A DNA stretch of 64,000 nucleotides from Streptomyces flavofungini (GCF_014650815.1 NZ_BMVR01000013.1:1-64000); one strand, 5' to 3'; shown: positions 33,865 through 42,502, numbered from the stretch's first letter. Made by a program: numbers and translations. The notes: generated by a model not told the origin, from the letters alone.

Positions 33865-33870
33865 GGGCGG

Positions 33871-33876
33871 ACCCTA
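33871..33876 (-). promoter_or_regulatory. -10 element TAGGGT of a leaderless lipid kinase transcript
   Basis: TAGGGT (minus strand) is followed by CCGCCC and then the GTG start at 33864. No ribosome-binding sequence lies between. Confidence 0.6.
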
Positions 33877-33947
33877 CACAGCGGTCCGCCGCCGCAACCA
33901 GTCGTGGGGCTCGGCGCCCCGGCGCCCGAGTGGCGTCGTCGTGCCTG

Positions 33948-34895
33948 TCAGGTGACGTCGTCGTAGCCGTTGTACCGGGAGGTGCGGCCCTCGGCGCCGC
34001 TGCTGTCGGTCTGCTCGGGGAGCGCCTTGGCGGCGGGGACGGGCGGGTTCCCGTTGATCGGCTCGGGGGTGAGGTCGAGGTCGGAGGCCTCGTCGTCGTC
34101 GAGTTCCGCGTCGGGGTCGGCGCGGCGGCGGCGTTTGTCGTTCAGGACCGAGAAGCCGACGGCGAGGAAGTACAGGACCACGATGGGTCCGGCGAGGGCG
34201 AGCATGCCGACGGGGTCGGTCGTGGGGGTCGCCACCGCGCCGAACACGAAGACGCCCATGACGACGCCGCGCCACCAGCCGAGCATGCGGCGGCCGGTGA
34301 CCATGCCGGTCATGTTGAGCATGACGAGCAGCAGCGGCAGTTCGAAGGAGGCGCCGAAGACCAGGACCATCCTGACGCTGAAGTCGAGGATCTTGTCCAT
34401 CGGCAGGATGTTCTCGGAGCCCTCGGGCGTGATGCCGAGGAGCACCCGGATGCTGACGGGCATGATCACGTATGCCAGCCAGGCGCCGCCGAAGAACAGC
34501 GGCACGGCCGCGGACACGAAGGCGTAGGTGTACTTGCGCTCGCTCTTGTGCAGTCCGGGCGCGACGAAGGCCCAGAGCTGATAGAGCCAGATCGGGCTGG
34601 CGCCGATGATGCCCGCCATGAGGGACACCTTCACCGTCGTGGTGAAGGGCGAGAGGAGATCCGTGTACGCGACGGTGGCGCACTCACCGCCGGTCGTCGA
34701 CATGCCCTCCTTGCAGCGGGGCACGGGGTCGGCGAGGAACTCCATGAGTTGCTCGCTGTAGAACGCGGCGACGATCGCGACGATCGTGATCGCCAGCATC
34801 CCCTTCGCGAGCCGGTTGCGGAGCTCGCGCAGATGGTCCGCGAGAGGCATCCGCCCCTCGGGGTCCCTCTCCTTCTTGCGGGCAGACTTGAGCAA
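33948..34895 (-). CDS. tatC: Sec-independent protein translocase TatC
   Basis: 315 residues with six transmembrane helices. MPLADHLRELRNRLAKG is the conserved cytosolic N-terminus, FAFVAPGLHKSERKY-like sequence (AFVAPGLHKSERKYT) the second loop, and SFELPLLLVMLNMTG the glutamate-containing segment involved in twin-arginine recognition. The C-terminal ~75 residues are charged. Start is TTG 34895, with GAGGA seven bases upstream; no ATG/GTG in frame is better placed. 50 bases after tatA, same operon. It forms the signal-peptide receptor for the large Streptomyces Tat secretome. Confidence 0.93.
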   Translation of the reverse strand: MLKSARKKERDPEGRMPLADHLRELRNRLAKGMLAITIVAIVAAFYSEQLMEFLADPVPRCKEGMSTTGGECATVAYTDLLSPFTTTVKVSLMAGIIGASPIWLYQLWAFVAPGLHKSERKYTYAFVSAAVPLFFGGAWLAYVIMPVSIRVLLGITPEGSENILPMDKILDFSVRMVLVFGASFELPLLLVMLNMTGMVTGRRMLGWWRGVVMGVFVFGAVATPTTDPVGMLALAGPIVVLYFLAVGFSVLNDKRRRRADPDAELDDDEASDLDLTPEPINGNPPVPAAKALPEQTDSSGAEGRTSRYNGYDDVT

Positions 34896-34945
34896 CCCAC
34901 GTCCTCATCTCGTGCGGCAGGCCGGCGGTGGCAGCCGGCCTTGGA

Positions 34946-35245
34946 TCAGCGCTGCGTCGTGTGGTCGGTCGGCTCGGCGACCGGACGGGAGCTGCTCACG
35001 TCGCCGGGGGCCGCCTGGATCGTACGGGGCTGCTGCTGCGGGGCGCTCTGGTCGGCGGGCGCGGGCGGGTCGGCCGGGGCCTTCTCGTCCTGCTTGCCGT
35101 CCGACTTCATCGCCTTGGCCTCGCTCTTGAGGATGCGCGCCGACTTGCCGAGGGACCGGGCCATGTCCGGCAGCTTCTTCGCGCCGAAGAGCAGGACCAG
35201 GATGACGAGGATCAGGATGATCTCGGTGGGGCCGAGCCTACCCAT
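34946..35245 (-). CDS. tatA: Sec-independent protein translocase TatA
   Basis: 99 residues. One N-terminal transmembrane helix (GPTEIILILVILVLLFGAKKLPDMARSLGKS) with the FGAKKLP hinge and an amphipathic helix, then an acidic/Pro-Gln tail. TatA oligomers form the translocation path with TatC downstream. Preceded by a 239-base gap with an inverted repeat at 35291-35308. Confidence 0.95.
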   Translation of the reverse strand: MGRLGPTEIILILVILVLLFGAKKLPDMARSLGKSARILKSEAKAMKSDGKQDEKAPADPPAPADQSAPQQQPRTIQAAPGDVSSSRPVAEPTDHTTQR

Positions 35246-35290
35246 AGCTGTCTACCTTCTTCACCGAGGCGTCAGATTTCGGGACCGGCT

Positions 35291-35308
35291 GTCGGACAGT
35301 CGTCCGAC
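35291..35308. promoter_or_regulatory. Inverted repeat upstream of tatA
   Basis: GTCGGAC-AGTC-GTCCGAC, 7-bp arms with a four-base spacer, about 46 bases upstream of the tatA start. It could be an operator or a small hairpin. Confidence 0.4.
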
Positions 35309-35484
35309 CACCGGGCTTGGCAGCGATCGTAACCCCCTGGAGTAAACGCAGGGCAATCCCCGTGCATACTCCCAGTTGCGGCCCGCGCCTCACATTTCGG
35401 GCCACTTCAGCAGCGTACCTGCCGGGTATGGGGAGTTGACAGGCCGCACCACGCCCCGCGCCGACGCCCGGCCGGGGCGGGCGG

Positions 35485-35682
35485 TCAGCCGAGGTCCCTG
35501 CCCGCGTGCGCCATGCCGGTCGCGGCCTTCTCCAGGTCCTCGGCGGCGCGGTTGATCCGCCGCGTGGTCTCGGAGACCTGACGGCCGAGCCGCTGCGCCT
35601 CGATGAAGACCTTGATCGCGAACACACTCAGGACGGCGAGGCCGCAGAACCCCAAGCCCACCGCCAGCATCGCCCAGAACAT
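35485..35682 (-). CDS. Small single-pass membrane protein (65 aa)
   Basis: Not a named family with confidence. MFWAMLAVGLGFCGLAVLSVFAIKVF is one transmembrane helix; the rest (EAQRLGRQVSETTRRINRAAEDLEKAATGM) is an amphipathic helix resembling the start of DUF948-type proteins. It lies 9 bases after the zinc-ribbon gene and about 240 bases before tatA, on the same strand. Coding frame and length look genuine. Confidence 0.7.
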   Translation of the reverse strand: MFWAMLAVGLGFCGLAVLSVFAIKVFIEAQRLGRQVSETTRRINRAAEDLEKAATGMAHAGRDLG

Positions 35683-35691
35683 GTGCCGAGC

Positions 35692-35946
35692 CTAGACGGT
35701 CGAGTGCAGCCGCAGGGTCCGCACCCCGCCCCCGGTGAGCAGCTCGACGATGCGCTCCCCGGCGGGCTTGCGCACGGCGGTGCCGCACTCCGGGCAGGTG
35801 AAGGAGTAGAAGGTCGTACGGCGGCTGGCGCCGATGGCCAACCGCAAGGACCCCGCGGCCAGTTCGAAGCGGGCCCGGCAGTCCGGGCAGGCGGCCTTGA
35901 AGAGAACCGCGGCCACCGACTGGGGCGAAAGGGGCATCAGTGACAT
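35692..35946 (-). CDS. Small zinc-ribbon protein
   Basis: 84 residues. Two Cys pairs, CPDC (about 21-24) and CPEC (about 53-56), form a zinc ribbon. Nothing else is recognised. ATG 35946 is used because GAGGAGAG lies about 11 bases upstream; TTG 35955 would overlap that site and ATG 35937 is also possible. Between pafC and the small membrane protein on the same strand. It may be a nucleic-acid-binding or transcription-associated ribbon. Confidence 0.75.
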   Translation of the reverse strand: MSLMPLSPQSVAAVLFKAACPDCRARFELAAGSLRLAIGASRRTTFYSFTCPECGTAVRKPAGERIVELLTGGGVRTLRLHSTV

Positions 35947-36004
35947 ACTGCGCAACTCTCCTCAGTTCCGTTCTCCACGCACCGCACGGTCCCGCACCAC
36001 GGGG

Positions 36005-37012
36005 TCACGCCCCCGCGGTGCCGTCCCCGTCCACGCTCTCCTCGGCCTGCTCCCCCTCGTACGCCGCCAGCGCCTCCTGGGCCGCGCGGCGGGCGCTGTC
36101 CGTCAGGTCCTGGGGCGAGACGATGTGGCCGTCGCGGCCCAGGCGCAGGGCGAGACGGCGCAGCGACGCCGGATCGGGCGTGCGCAGGGTGATGCGCAGG
36201 CCGCCGTCGGGCAGCTCGTCCGCGCTGTCGTGCGGGTAGTACTCGGCGACCCAGCGGCCGCCGGGGCCCACCTCCACGACGACCTCGGGGTCCTCGGCGG
36301 CAGGCTGCACAAGCCCCGCCGAGAGGTCCCGCAGTTCGACCTCGGGCGGCGCGGACGGCTCGTCCAGGATCTTGATCTCGGCGACCCGGTCGAGGCGGAA
36401 GGTGCGCCGCGCCTCGGAGCGGCGGCACCACGCCTCCACATAGGTGTGACCGACGCTGACGAGCCGGATCGGGTCGATCTCGCGCTCGCTGAGCTGGTCG
36501 CGGGCCGGGGAGTAGTAGCGGATCCAGAGTCTGCGGCGCTCGGAGATGGCGCGGTCCACATCGGCGAAGACGCCGCCCTCGGACTCGAAGGTGACCGACA
36601 GCCGGGAGCTGGCCCCGGCGGCCTCGCCGGCGGCCTCCTCCAGCTTCGCCGTGGCGCGCAGCAGGGCGAGCCGGTCGCCCTCGCGCAGGCCGGGCAGCGT
36701 GGCGACCGCGCGCGCGGCCACGAGCAGTGCCGTGGCCTCGTCCGCAGCGAGCCGCAGCGGCTCGGCCGTGTCCGCGCCGAGGGCGCCGGGGTTGCGCCAC
36801 CAGATGCGGTCGCCGTCGGTGTCGATGTCGAGGAGGTCCCCGCCGCGGAAGCTGGTCCCGCACAGCGGCAGGACGTCAAGGTCGGAGATCAGCTCGTCGG
36901 GGGTGATGCCGAAGGCGCGGGCGACATCGGCGACGCGGGCGCCGGGGCGCTCGCGCAGATAGGTCACCAGGGACAGCATGCGCCTGGTCTGGTCGATGGC
37001 GTTCGCGGCCAT
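36005..37012 (-). CDS. pafC: WYL-domain regulator PafC
   Basis: 335 residues. N-terminal helix-turn-helix (MLSLVTYLRERPGARVADVARAFGITPDELISDLDVL), then a WYL domain (RRRLWIRYYSPARDQLSEREIDPIRL...YVEAWCRRSEARRTFRLDRV) and a WCX C-terminus. With PafB it forms a transcriptional activator that in mycobacteria drives the RecA-independent DNA-damage response from RecA-NDp promoters. It starts 18 bases after the pafB stop. Target sites of the matching type occur in this window. Confidence 0.9.
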   Translation of the reverse strand: MAANAIDQTRRMLSLVTYLRERPGARVADVARAFGITPDELISDLDVLPLCGTSFRGGDLLDIDTDGDRIWWRNPGALGADTAEPLRLAADEATALLVAARAVATLPGLREGDRLALLRATAKLEEAAGEAAGASSRLSVTFESEGGVFADVDRAISERRRLWIRYYSPARDQLSEREIDPIRLVSVGHTYVEAWCRRSEARRTFRLDRVAEIKILDEPSAPPEVELRDLSAGLVQPAAEDPEVVVEVGPGGRWVAEYYPHDSADELPDGGLRITLRTPDPASLRRLALRLGRDGHIVSPQDLTDSARRAAQEALAAYEGEQAEESVDGDGTAGA

Positions 37013-37030
37013 TGCTAGTTCCGTTCCCCC

Positions 37031-38047
37031 TCAGGCCTTGGCCACGGCACGCAGCCGGTCCACGACGTCCGCCCGCAGCTCGGCGGGCTCCAGGACCACC
37101 ACATCGGGCCCGAACTCCACCAGCCAGGCGTCCAGACCGTGCCCGTACGGAATCTCCAACTCGTCCCAGCCCTCGCCGAGTTCCCGGGCGGCGACGGCCT
37201 TGGCGCGCAGCGGATACCCGGCGCCCTTGCGCAGCCGGATCAGCGCGGTGCCGTCCGCCCGCTCCCCCGCCCAGCTCGCCACGGTCTCGCGCACGGTCAC
37301 CACGTCGGGCACCTCGGCGCGGAACTTCCCGGCGCGCGAGCGGACCTTGCCGGTGATGCGGGAGAGCCGGAACACGCGCTCGGCCTCGCGGTCGCGGTCC
37401 CAGCCCGCGAGGTACCAGTGGCCGCGCCAGCACTCCAGGGCCCAGGGCTCGACCTGGCGCTGCTCGGGGCGCGCGGCGGTGGCCTTGCGGTAGTCGAAGA
37501 CGACGGGGCGCCGGTCGCGGCAGGCGAGCATCAGCGGCTCGAAGGACGCCTCGTGGACGGGAATGTGCGGTTCCAGGGCGCCGTGCGACTCGTACGGGTC
37601 CACGTCCTCGGGCAGGCCCGCGGCGCGCAGCTTCTGCAGGGCGCCGCTCGCCGCGCCCGCGAGCCGGGCCTGCTGCCACACCTTCGCGGCGAGGCCGAGG
37701 GCGGCGGCCTCCTCGGCGTCGAGCGTGATGGGCGGGAGCCGGTTGCTGTCGCGGCGGGCGAGATAGCCGACCTCGCCGTCCAGGTTCTCCACCGTCTCGA
37801 TGACCAGGCCGAGTTCGCGCAGATCGTCCTTGTCGCGCTCGAACATGCGGTTGAAGGAGTCCTCGGACCCGGTGGACGGCCCGGAGAGCGCGCTCCGGCC
37901 CGGTCCGAAGGGTGCGCCCGGTCCCGGCCCGAAGGCCTCGACGTAGGCCTCGATGGACTCCCGCAGCTCACGCTTGCTGAGCGGACGCCTCGTCCCGAGC
38001 AGACACAGCGCCAGATTCATCAGCCGCTCGGCCTTGGCAATGGCCAT
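37031..38047 (-). CDS. pafB: WYL-domain regulator PafB
   Basis: 338 residues. Helix-turn-helix (MAIAKAERLMNLALCLLGTRRPLSKRELRESI), an acidic/Gly insert (FGPGPGAPFGPG) longer than usual, then the WYL domain (RRPVVFDYRKATAARPEQRQVEPWALECWRGHWYLAGWDRDR) and a C-terminal WCX part. It pairs with PafC. A promoter with TTGCCG-N16-TACGGT (38103-38076) sits upstream, after the FKBP terminator, so pafBC has a separate promoter and is not read from the FKBP gene. Confidence 0.9.
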   Translation of the reverse strand: MAIAKAERLMNLALCLLGTRRPLSKRELRESIEAYVEAFGPGPGAPFGPGRSALSGPSTGSEDSFNRMFERDKDDLRELGLVIETVENLDGEVGYLARRDSNRLPPITLDAEEAAALGLAAKVWQQARLAGAASGALQKLRAAGLPEDVDPYESHGALEPHIPVHEASFEPLMLACRDRRPVVFDYRKATAARPEQRQVEPWALECWRGHWYLAGWDRDREAERVFRLSRITGKVRSRAGKFRAEVPDVVTVRETVASWAGERADGTALIRLRKGAGYPLRAKAVAARELGEGWDELEIPYGHGLDAWLVEFGPDVVVLEPAELRADVVDRLRAVAKA

Positions 38048-38075
38048 CGACGCCCTTTCTCTCTCCCGGTCGACG

Positions 38076-38103
38076 ACCGTACCGCCCCGGGGTGTCGCGG
38101 CAA
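38076..38103 (-). promoter_or_regulatory. Candidate sigma-70-type promoter of pafBC
   Basis: TTGCCG (38103-38098), 16-base spacer, TACGGT (38081-38076), giving a leader of roughly 20 bases before the pafB ATG at 38047. It lies directly after the FKBP terminator. Confidence 0.5.
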
Positions 38104-38108
38104 AAGCC

Positions 38109-38139
38109 GAGGGCCCCGCCGTAGCCGGCAGGGGCCCTC
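38109..38139. terminator. Hairpin after the FKBP gene
   Basis: GAGGGCCCC/GGGGCCCTC arms with an inner GCCG-TA-GCCGGC pairing, about 85 bases beyond the FKBP stop (38223). Confidence 0.75.
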
Positions 38140-38222
38140 GACGGACGTGTCCGGTCGCGGCCGGGCTCGCCCGGGTCCGGCCCGGCGGCTCGCCGCGGCC
38201 GGGGTGCGTAAACCGGCGGCGG

Positions 38223-38597
38223 TCAGACCGCGACCAGGTCGCAGACGAAGATCAGCGTCTCGCCGGGGGCGATGCGGCCGCCACCGGCGCCGCGGTCGCC
38301 GTACGCCAGGTGCGCCGGGATGGTCAGCTCGCGACGGCCGCCGACCTTCATGCCCTGCACGCCCTGGTCCCAGCCGGAGATGACCTGGCCGGCGCCGAGC
38401 TGGAACTCCAGCGGGTTGCCGCGGTTCCAGGAGGCGTCGAACTCCTCGCCGGTGGAGAAGGCCACGCCCACGTAGTGGACCTTGACGAAGTCGCCCGCCT
38501 TGGCGACGGCGCCTTCGCCCTCCCAGATGTCCTTGATCTGCAGGTCAGCGGGGGGCTCACCGACGGGGAAGTCGACCTCGGGCTTGTCGATGTTCAC
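38223..38597 (-). CDS. FKBP-type peptidyl-prolyl isomerase (cytosolic, single domain)
   Basis: 124 residues, one FKBP domain: GDFVKVHYVGVAFSTGEEFDASWNRG, GQVISGWDQGVQGMKVGGRRELTIPAHLAYG and the closing strand GETLIFVCDLVAV. All core active-site positions (Tyr, Asp, Phe, Trp, Tyr) are present. It catalyses cis-trans isomerisation of Xaa-Pro bonds and is expected to bind FK506. 59 bases downstream of the lipoprotein FKBP on the same strand; the two probably share a transcript that ends at 38109-38139. Confidence 0.93.
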   Translation of the reverse strand: MNIDKPEVDFPVGEPPADLQIKDIWEGEGAVAKAGDFVKVHYVGVAFSTGEEFDASWNRGNPLEFQLGAGQVISGWDQGVQGMKVGGRRELTIPAHLAYGDRGAGGGRIAPGETLIFVCDLVAV

Positions 38598-38655
38598 GAA
38601 TAACTCCTGCTCATGTGCAATATGGGCAACCGGGACAGTCTCGCATCCCGCGACG

Positions 38656-39651
38656 TCACATCTTGGCGAGGATGTCCACGGAGAAGACCAGCGTGGAGTC
38701 CTTCTTGATGGAGCTGCCCTGCGGCGGCTTGTTGGCGTAGCCGTCCTTGGGGGGCACGACGACCAGGACGCGGCTGCCGACCTTCTTGCCCTTCAGGCCC
38801 TCGCGCCAGCCGGGGATGACCTGCGCCAGCGAGAACTGCGCGAGCTGACCGCTCTTGTACGAGGAGTCGAACTGCTTGCCGTCCGCCCACAGCACGCCCT
38901 TGTACTGGCAGAGCAGCGTGTCGCTCTCCTTGACCTCGTCGCCGTCGCCCTCGATGACGTAGGCGGAGGCGACCCTCTTGGGGGCGTCCGTCTTCGGCAC
39001 GTCGATGGTGGGTGCCTTGCCGTCGGTGTTCGTCCCGACCTTCGGCAGGTCCTTGTTCTCCTGGGCGACTTCCTTGCCCTTGGCGGAGCTCTTCGTGCTG
39101 AACGTGTTCACGATGTCGACGACGAAGACCAGGGTGTCCGTGCCCTTGATGCCCGCCTGCTTGTTGCCCTGCTTGCCGTACCCCAGCTCCGGGGGGATGG
39201 CGAGCTCGACGCGGCTGTCGATCTTCTTGCCGACCAGGGCCTGGTCCCAGCCCGGGATGACCTGGCCGACGCCGATCGGGAAGATCGTGGGCGCCTTGCG
39301 GTCGTAGGAGTTGTCGAAGACCTTGGCCGTGTCCCAGATCTGGCCCAGGTAGTGAGCCTGGAGATAGTCGCCCTTGGCGACCGTGGCGCCCTTGCCCGCG
39401 ATGAGCGTCTTCACCGCGAGGTCGGTGGACGGCTTGCCGGAGCCCTTGGCGACCGTCGGCTTCTCGCCGAACTTCGTGCCCTTGGTCACGGCGGGCACGG
39501 GACCGTCGACGATCTTCGCCTTCGGCGGCGTGGAGTTCGACGGGGACGGGCTGTCCTTGGACTTGGCCTTGTCGGGCTTGTCGTCGTCGCCGCATCCGGC
39601 CAGGGTCAGCAGGCCGGCCGGAACGGCCAGGAGAAGTGAGCGTCGGCGCAC
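38656..39651 (-). CDS. Two-domain FKBP-type isomerase lipoprotein
   Basis: 331 residues. N-terminus MRRRSLLLAVPAGLLTLAGC: lipobox LAGC places the mature protein on the outer face of the membrane. Two FKBP domains follow (about 70-185: GDYLQAHYLGQIWDTAKVFDNSYD, PGWDQALVGKK; about 225-330: LLCQYKGVLWADGKQFDSSY, VIPGWREGLKGKK), separated by a Lys/Asn linker. The second domain has some active-site changes. GTG 39651 is chosen because GAGG sits eight bases upstream and the leader is intact; the ORF to 39795 is not supported. Likely folds exported proteins. Confidence 0.9.
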   Translation of the reverse strand: MRRRSLLLAVPAGLLTLAGCGDDDKPDKAKSKDSPSPSNSTPPKAKIVDGPVPAVTKGTKFGEKPTVAKGSGKPSTDLAVKTLIAGKGATVAKGDYLQAHYLGQIWDTAKVFDNSYDRKAPTIFPIGVGQVIPGWDQALVGKKIDSRVELAIPPELGYGKQGNKQAGIKGTDTLVFVVDIVNTFSTKSSAKGKEVAQENKDLPKVGTNTDGKAPTIDVPKTDAPKRVASAYVIEGDGDEVKESDTLLCQYKGVLWADGKQFDSSYKSGQLAQFSLAQVIPGWREGLKGKKVGSRVLVVVPPKDGYANKPPQGSSIKKDSTLVFSVDILAKM

Positions 39652-39714
39652 GGTGGGGGCCTCGTATCGATCGATCTTGTGGGTTGGCGTGCGCGCAACT
39701 CTACGCAGTGAGAA

Positions 39715-39743
39715 GGGCGCCGTACGAGGAACGTACGGCGCCC
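39715..39743. terminator. Hairpin between pafA and the FKBP lipoprotein
   Basis: 12-bp perfect stem GGGCGCCGTACG/CGTACGGCGCCC with the loop AGGAA; on the minus strand it is followed by TTCTCAC. It ends the pafA transcript. Confidence 0.85.
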
Positions 39744-39787
39744 CGCGTTGCGTTCCCACAACACCCTGGCGTCTCGTGGGCCACAAA

Positions 39788-39848
39788 CCGGCCACCCACC
39801 GACCATGAGCCGGTCACCCGCCGACCGCGGTCCGGTCACCCGGCGGCC
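39788..39848. repeat. Three 17-base repeats with a 22-base period downstream of pafA
   Basis: CCGGYCACCCRSCGRCC occurs at 39788-39804, 39810-39826 and 39832-39848. The unit lies between the pafA stop (39872) and the terminator, so it is in the 3' untranslated region of pafA. Confidence 0.8.
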
Positions 39849-39871
39849 GGGCCCGGCTCACCCTGCCCGGC

Positions 39872-41233
39872 TCACATTCCGGCGATCAGCTTCTCCACCC
39901 GGTCGTCGACGGAACGGAACGGGTCCTTGCACAACACGGTGCGCTGCGCCTGGTCGTTGAGCTTGAGGTGCACCCAGTCCACCGTGAAGTCCCTGCGCTG
40001 CTCCTGCGCCCGGCGGATGAAGTCGCCGCGCAGCCGCGCCCGGGTGGTCTGCGGCGGCACCGACTTGCCCTCGAAGATCTTCAAGTCGTTGCAGATCCGG
40101 GCTGCTTGGCCCTTCCTCTCCAGGAGGTAGTACAGCCCACGACGGCGGTGGATGTCGTGATACGCGAGGTCTATCTGGGCGACCCGCGGGTGCGACATCG
40201 TCATGTTGTTCTTGGCCCGATAGCGCTCGATGAGCTTGTACTTCATCACCCAGTCGATCTCGGTGCCGATGCGGTCCAGGTCCTCGGCCTCGATCGAGTC
40301 GAGCGTGCGGCCCCACAGTTCGAGGACCTGCTCGACCGTGCCGGTGCGGATGCCCCGGCGGTCGACGAAGTCGACGGCCTTCTCGTAGTACTCGCGCTGC
40401 ACCTCCAGGGCGGAGGCCTCCCGGCCGCTGGCCAGGCGGACCTTGCGGCGTCCGGTGATGTCGTGGCTGACCTCACGGATGGCCCGGATCGGGTTCTCCA
40501 GCGTCAGGTCCCGCATCACCGTGCCCGCTTCGATCATCCGCAGGACGAGATCGGTCGCGCCCACCTTCAGAAGCATGGTCGTCTCGGACATGTTCGAGTC
40601 GCCGACGATCACATGCAGTCGGCGGTAGCGCTCGGCGTCCGCGTGTGGTTCGTCACGCGTATTGATGATCGGCCGCGAGCGTGTCGTCGCCGACGACACA
40701 CCCTCCCAGATGTGCTCCGCGCGCTGGCTCACGCAGTACACCGCGCCGCGCGGGGTCTGCAGCACCTTGCCCGCGCCGCACAGCAACTGCCGGGTGACGA
40801 GGAACGGAATCAGGATGTCCGCGAGACGCGAGAACTCCCCGTGCCGGGCCACGAGATAGTTCTCATGACAACCATAGGAGTTTCCCGCCGAGTCGGTGTT
40901 GTTCTTGAAGAGATAGACGTCGCCCGCGATTCCCTCCTCGTGCAGGCGGCGTTCGGCGTCGACGAGCAGGCCTTCCAGAATGCGCTCGCCTGCCTTGTCG
41001 TGGGTGACCAGCTCGGTCACGTTGTCACACTCGGGTGTCGCGTATTCCGGATGTGATCCCACGTCGAGATACAGGCGGGCGCCGTTCCGCAGAAAGACGT
41101 TGCTGCTGCGGCCCCATGACACAACACGGCGGAAGAGGTAGCGCGCCACTTCGTCAGGCGACAGACGGCGCTGTCCCCTGAACGTGCACGTGACGCCGTA
41201 CTCGTTCTCCAGCCCGAAAATGCGGCGGTCCAT
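39872..41233 (-). CDS. pafA: Pup ligase PafA
   Basis: 453 residues, glutamine-synthetase-like fold. MDRRIFGLENEYGVTC carries the metal/ATP Glu cluster; NGARLYLDVGSHPEYATPEC, YLFKNNTDSAGNSYGCHENYL, and SRPIINTRDEPHADAERYRRLHVIVGDSNMSE are diagnostic. It uses ATP to join the C-terminal Glu of Pup to substrate lysines. It starts nine bases after the MFS gene ends, so expression may depend on the MFS promoter. The downstream repeat array and a terminator end the transcript. Confidence 0.96.
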   Translation of the reverse strand: MDRRIFGLENEYGVTCTFRGQRRLSPDEVARYLFRRVVSWGRSSNVFLRNGARLYLDVGSHPEYATPECDNVTELVTHDKAGERILEGLLVDAERRLHEEGIAGDVYLFKNNTDSAGNSYGCHENYLVARHGEFSRLADILIPFLVTRQLLCGAGKVLQTPRGAVYCVSQRAEHIWEGVSSATTRSRPIINTRDEPHADAERYRRLHVIVGDSNMSETTMLLKVGATDLVLRMIEAGTVMRDLTLENPIRAIREVSHDITGRRKVRLASGREASALEVQREYYEKAVDFVDRRGIRTGTVEQVLELWGRTLDSIEAEDLDRIGTEIDWVMKYKLIERYRAKNNMTMSHPRVAQIDLAYHDIHRRRGLYYLLERKGQAARICNDLKIFEGKSVPPQTTRARLRGDFIRRAQEQRRDFTVDWVHLKLNDQAQRTVLCKDPFRSVDDRVEKLIAGM

Positions 41234-41242
41234 GACTGAACA

Positions 41243-42502
41243 TTACGCCCGATGCCCCGTACTGAAACCGGGTTCGGCTGCACCGTTTCGATCATTTTCC
41301 GATGAACCCGCAACCACCGGGCCCACACCTGCGGATGCGAACACCCGCGCCGTGCACACGAGCACCAGCAGCGCCGCGCCACCCGCCAGCCCCGGAACCG
41401 CGAACCCCCACCGCGTCCCGGCCCACTCGACCACGGGACCGCCCGCCGCCGTCCCCACCGACGTCCCCACGGTGAACGTGGTCACCAGCCACGAGAACGC
41501 CTCCGTCACCGTGCCCCGGGGCGCGTGCCGGTCCACGACGATGAACGCACACGCGAGCGCCGGCGCGAGGAACACCCCGGCGAGCGCCGTCAGGGCCACC
41601 ATCCCCACCGCCCCGGGCGTCAGCACCAACGGCACGTAGCAGACCGCCAGAAGTGCCACGAGCGCCACAAGACGCCGCTCCGGCGCACCACTCCACTGCC
41701 GCGCCCCGTAGACCGTGCCGCCCGCCAGCGCCCCCAGGCCGAGGCCCGCCATCATCCAGCCGTACACCGCGTCACCGCCGTGCCCGTCCGCGTACGACAC
41801 CCCCGCCACCGTGATCGCGCCGAGCGCCGTACCGACGAACAGGAACGCGCCGAGGAGTGCGAGCAACCCCGGCGAGCGCAGCGCGCCCAGCCAGTGCGCC
41901 TCGCGCGGCGCCGACCGCCACACGCGCGAGGGCCGCGACACCACCACCGACAGCGCGCCGAGCACACCGATCGCGTTGACCACGAGCAGCGCCGCGCTCG
42001 CCGACCACAGCGACACCAGGCCGGTCACCAGGAGCGGCCCGACGGTGAACATGACCTCCTGCGCCACGGCGTCCATCGCGTACGCCGTATGGACCTGCCC
42101 CTCCTTGCGCAGCACGTCCGGCCACAGCGCCCGCAGCCCGCCCTCCAGGGGCGGCGTGAACAGACCGGCCACGACCATCGCGGTGTACGCGGCCACGAGC
42201 ACGTCGGGGCCGGTGAACGCGAACGCCGCCATGCCGAGGCCCGAGACGACGGCCGCCGGCAGCATCACGCGCGGCTGGCCGTGCAGGTCCACCAGACGGC
42301 CGAGCAGCGGCTGGCCCACGGCCGTCGCCACTCCGTAGACCGCGGCCAGCGCCCCGGCCAGGCTGTAGGAACCGTCCTCGGCGCGGACGAACAGCACGAT
42401 GGCGATCGCCGCCGTCGCGTTCGGCAGCCGCCCTATGAGGGTGCCCACGAGCAGGCGCGTCGCGTAGGGCGTGCGCAGGATCTCGCCGTATCCGGAAGCC
42501 AT
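41243..42502 (-). CDS. Major facilitator superfamily transporter
   Basis: 419 residues with about 12 hydrophobic helices. LLVGTLIGRLPNATAAIAIVLF begins helix 1; GRLVDLHGQPRV is the loop 2-3 motif A (GxLxDxxGxRxx). The substrate is not known; efflux is likely for this branch. It shares a 94-base divergent region with the LacI regulator that contains an inverted repeat, so it is probably repressed by it. It precedes pafA by nine bases, an odd pairing that puts pafA under the same control. Confidence 0.88.
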   Translation of the reverse strand: MASGYGEILRTPYATRLLVGTLIGRLPNATAAIAIVLFVRAEDGSYSLAGALAAVYGVATAVGQPLLGRLVDLHGQPRVMLPAAVVSGLGMAAFAFTGPDVLVAAYTAMVVAGLFTPPLEGGLRALWPDVLRKEGQVHTAYAMDAVAQEVMFTVGPLLVTGLVSLWSASAALLVVNAIGVLGALSVVVSRPSRVWRSAPREAHWLGALRSPGLLALLGAFLFVGTALGAITVAGVSYADGHGGDAVYGWMMAGLGLGALAGGTVYGARQWSGAPERRLVALVALLAVCYVPLVLTPGAVGMVALTALAGVFLAPALACAFIVVDRHAPRGTVTEAFSWLVTTFTVGTSVGTAAGGPVVEWAGTRWGFAVPGLAGGAALLVLVCTARVFASAGVGPVVAGSSENDRNGAAEPGFSTGHRA

